Made by a program: the position numbers and the translations under genes. Shown piece by piece: positions 63,867 through 64,000 of a stretch of DNA of 64,000 nucleotides; within the stretch, counting starts at the first letter, position 1, and the number at the start of each line of letters is the position of its first letter. This DNA is from CAYSCZ01 sp051155775 (lineage in GTDB: Bacteria > Bacteroidota > Bacteroidia > Cytophagales > Cyclobacteriaceae). Where the stretch lies: positions 74,822-138,821 of the forward strand of contig DAXETV010000006.1 of NCBI GenBank assembly GCA_051155775.1, read 5' to 3'. The notes below the pieces were generated by a model. That model ran no database searches. It had not been told where the DNA came from and saw only the letters and a list, made by a program, of their open reading frames with translations.

Positions 63867-64000
63867 AAGGCAAATAAGAAGCATTATCTCACCACAGAGG
63901 GTACTGAAAGTTTTGCAGAAGCGACAACATATTTCCCTGAACCCGAAGACTACCGAATGGGTCCTGAAAAGTATCTGGACCATATCCGGAAGTGTAAAGA
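63867..64000 (+). pseudogene. 5'-truncated dihydroorotate dehydrogenase-like gene, runs off the window
   Basis: One plus-strand frame reads GTESFAEATTYFPEPEDY, then MGPEKYLDHIRKCK to the window edge. This matches residues of about 60-100 in the dihydroorotate dehydrogenase-like (PyrD-related) family, in the segment following the usual SLFEEQ motif. The N-terminal barrel part, including that motif, is missing. The frame stays open upstream through the repeat to a GTG at 63771, so a chimeric start is possible. The next in-frame ATG is 63957. I favour a broken gene. Confidence 0.6.

Overview
The window looks like chromosomal DNA of a Bacteroidota bacterium, most likely a Cytophagales relative; I cannot name a genus. 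The evidence is the AT-rich base composition with long-tailed lipoproteins and TonB receptors, Bacteroidota promoters (TTG or TTTG, 19 bases, TAnnTTTG) at three places, atpD-atpC separated from the rest of the ATP synthase genes, DUF4271 beside hemD, an FtsZ tail ending in FLHDNVD, and a PorE-like TPR/PD40 protein. No CRISPR array, prophage, rRNA operon or complete insertion sequence is visible.

Layout. 1-4778: hemD (cut by the window edge), DUF4271 and a TamA-like outer membrane protein run left; hemW and a TerB-like gene run right. 4779-11278: a LytS/LytTR two-component pair, uvrA, a LOG-family gene and a TIGR01777 epimerase, all on the minus strand. 11500-17000: an LprI-like lipoprotein, then a surface lipoprotein and TonB-dependent receptor pair without SusD. 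17165-18440: a MoxR ATPase and tRNA-Gly/tRNA-Leu. 18522-28241: mostly plus-strand envelope genes (histidine phosphatase, tandem jelly-roll protein, DUF697 protein, M16 protease) and a cytochrome-like lipoprotein/YceI/DUF5777 operon, with a Tat-type oxidoreductase and a DciA-like gene on the minus strand. 28250-36793: MATE pump, atpC/atpD, orphan histidine kinase, GGCT-like protein, ABC-2 exporter, cupredoxin-like protein and ion channel, all minus.

37081-53795: glutaminyl cyclase and a small membrane protein, then the division and cell wall (dcw) cluster from mraZ to ftsZ, driven by a promoter overlapped by MraZ boxes and closed by a strong terminator. Its genes overlap or nearly touch, so they are probably one transcript building lipid II (MraY, MurD, MurG, MurC) and the divisome (FtsL, FtsI, FtsW, FtsQ, FtsA, FtsZ). 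Two members are unusual: the gene in the murE position lacks the MurE N-terminal domain and most catalytic motifs, and an unfamiliar 125-residue helical protein sits between mraY and murD.

53845-64000: secreted and membrane proteins of unknown function, a second Tat-type oxidoreductase, a PorE-like protein lacking OmpA, and a complete methylmalonyl-CoA epimerase plus sodium-pumping decarboxylase operon. The window ends in a dihydroorotate dehydrogenase-like gene whose 5' part is missing; the break coincides with a GC-rich hairpin repeat that also occurs at 6617-6671.

Most of the window is ordinary core genome. The best candidates for something new are the degenerate MurE-like ligase with its small dcw companion, the covarying GC-rich hairpin element, and two genes (uvrA and the one after the glutaminyl cyclase) that continue in frame after the stop of the gene before them and have no ATG, GTG or TTG at a sensible start.
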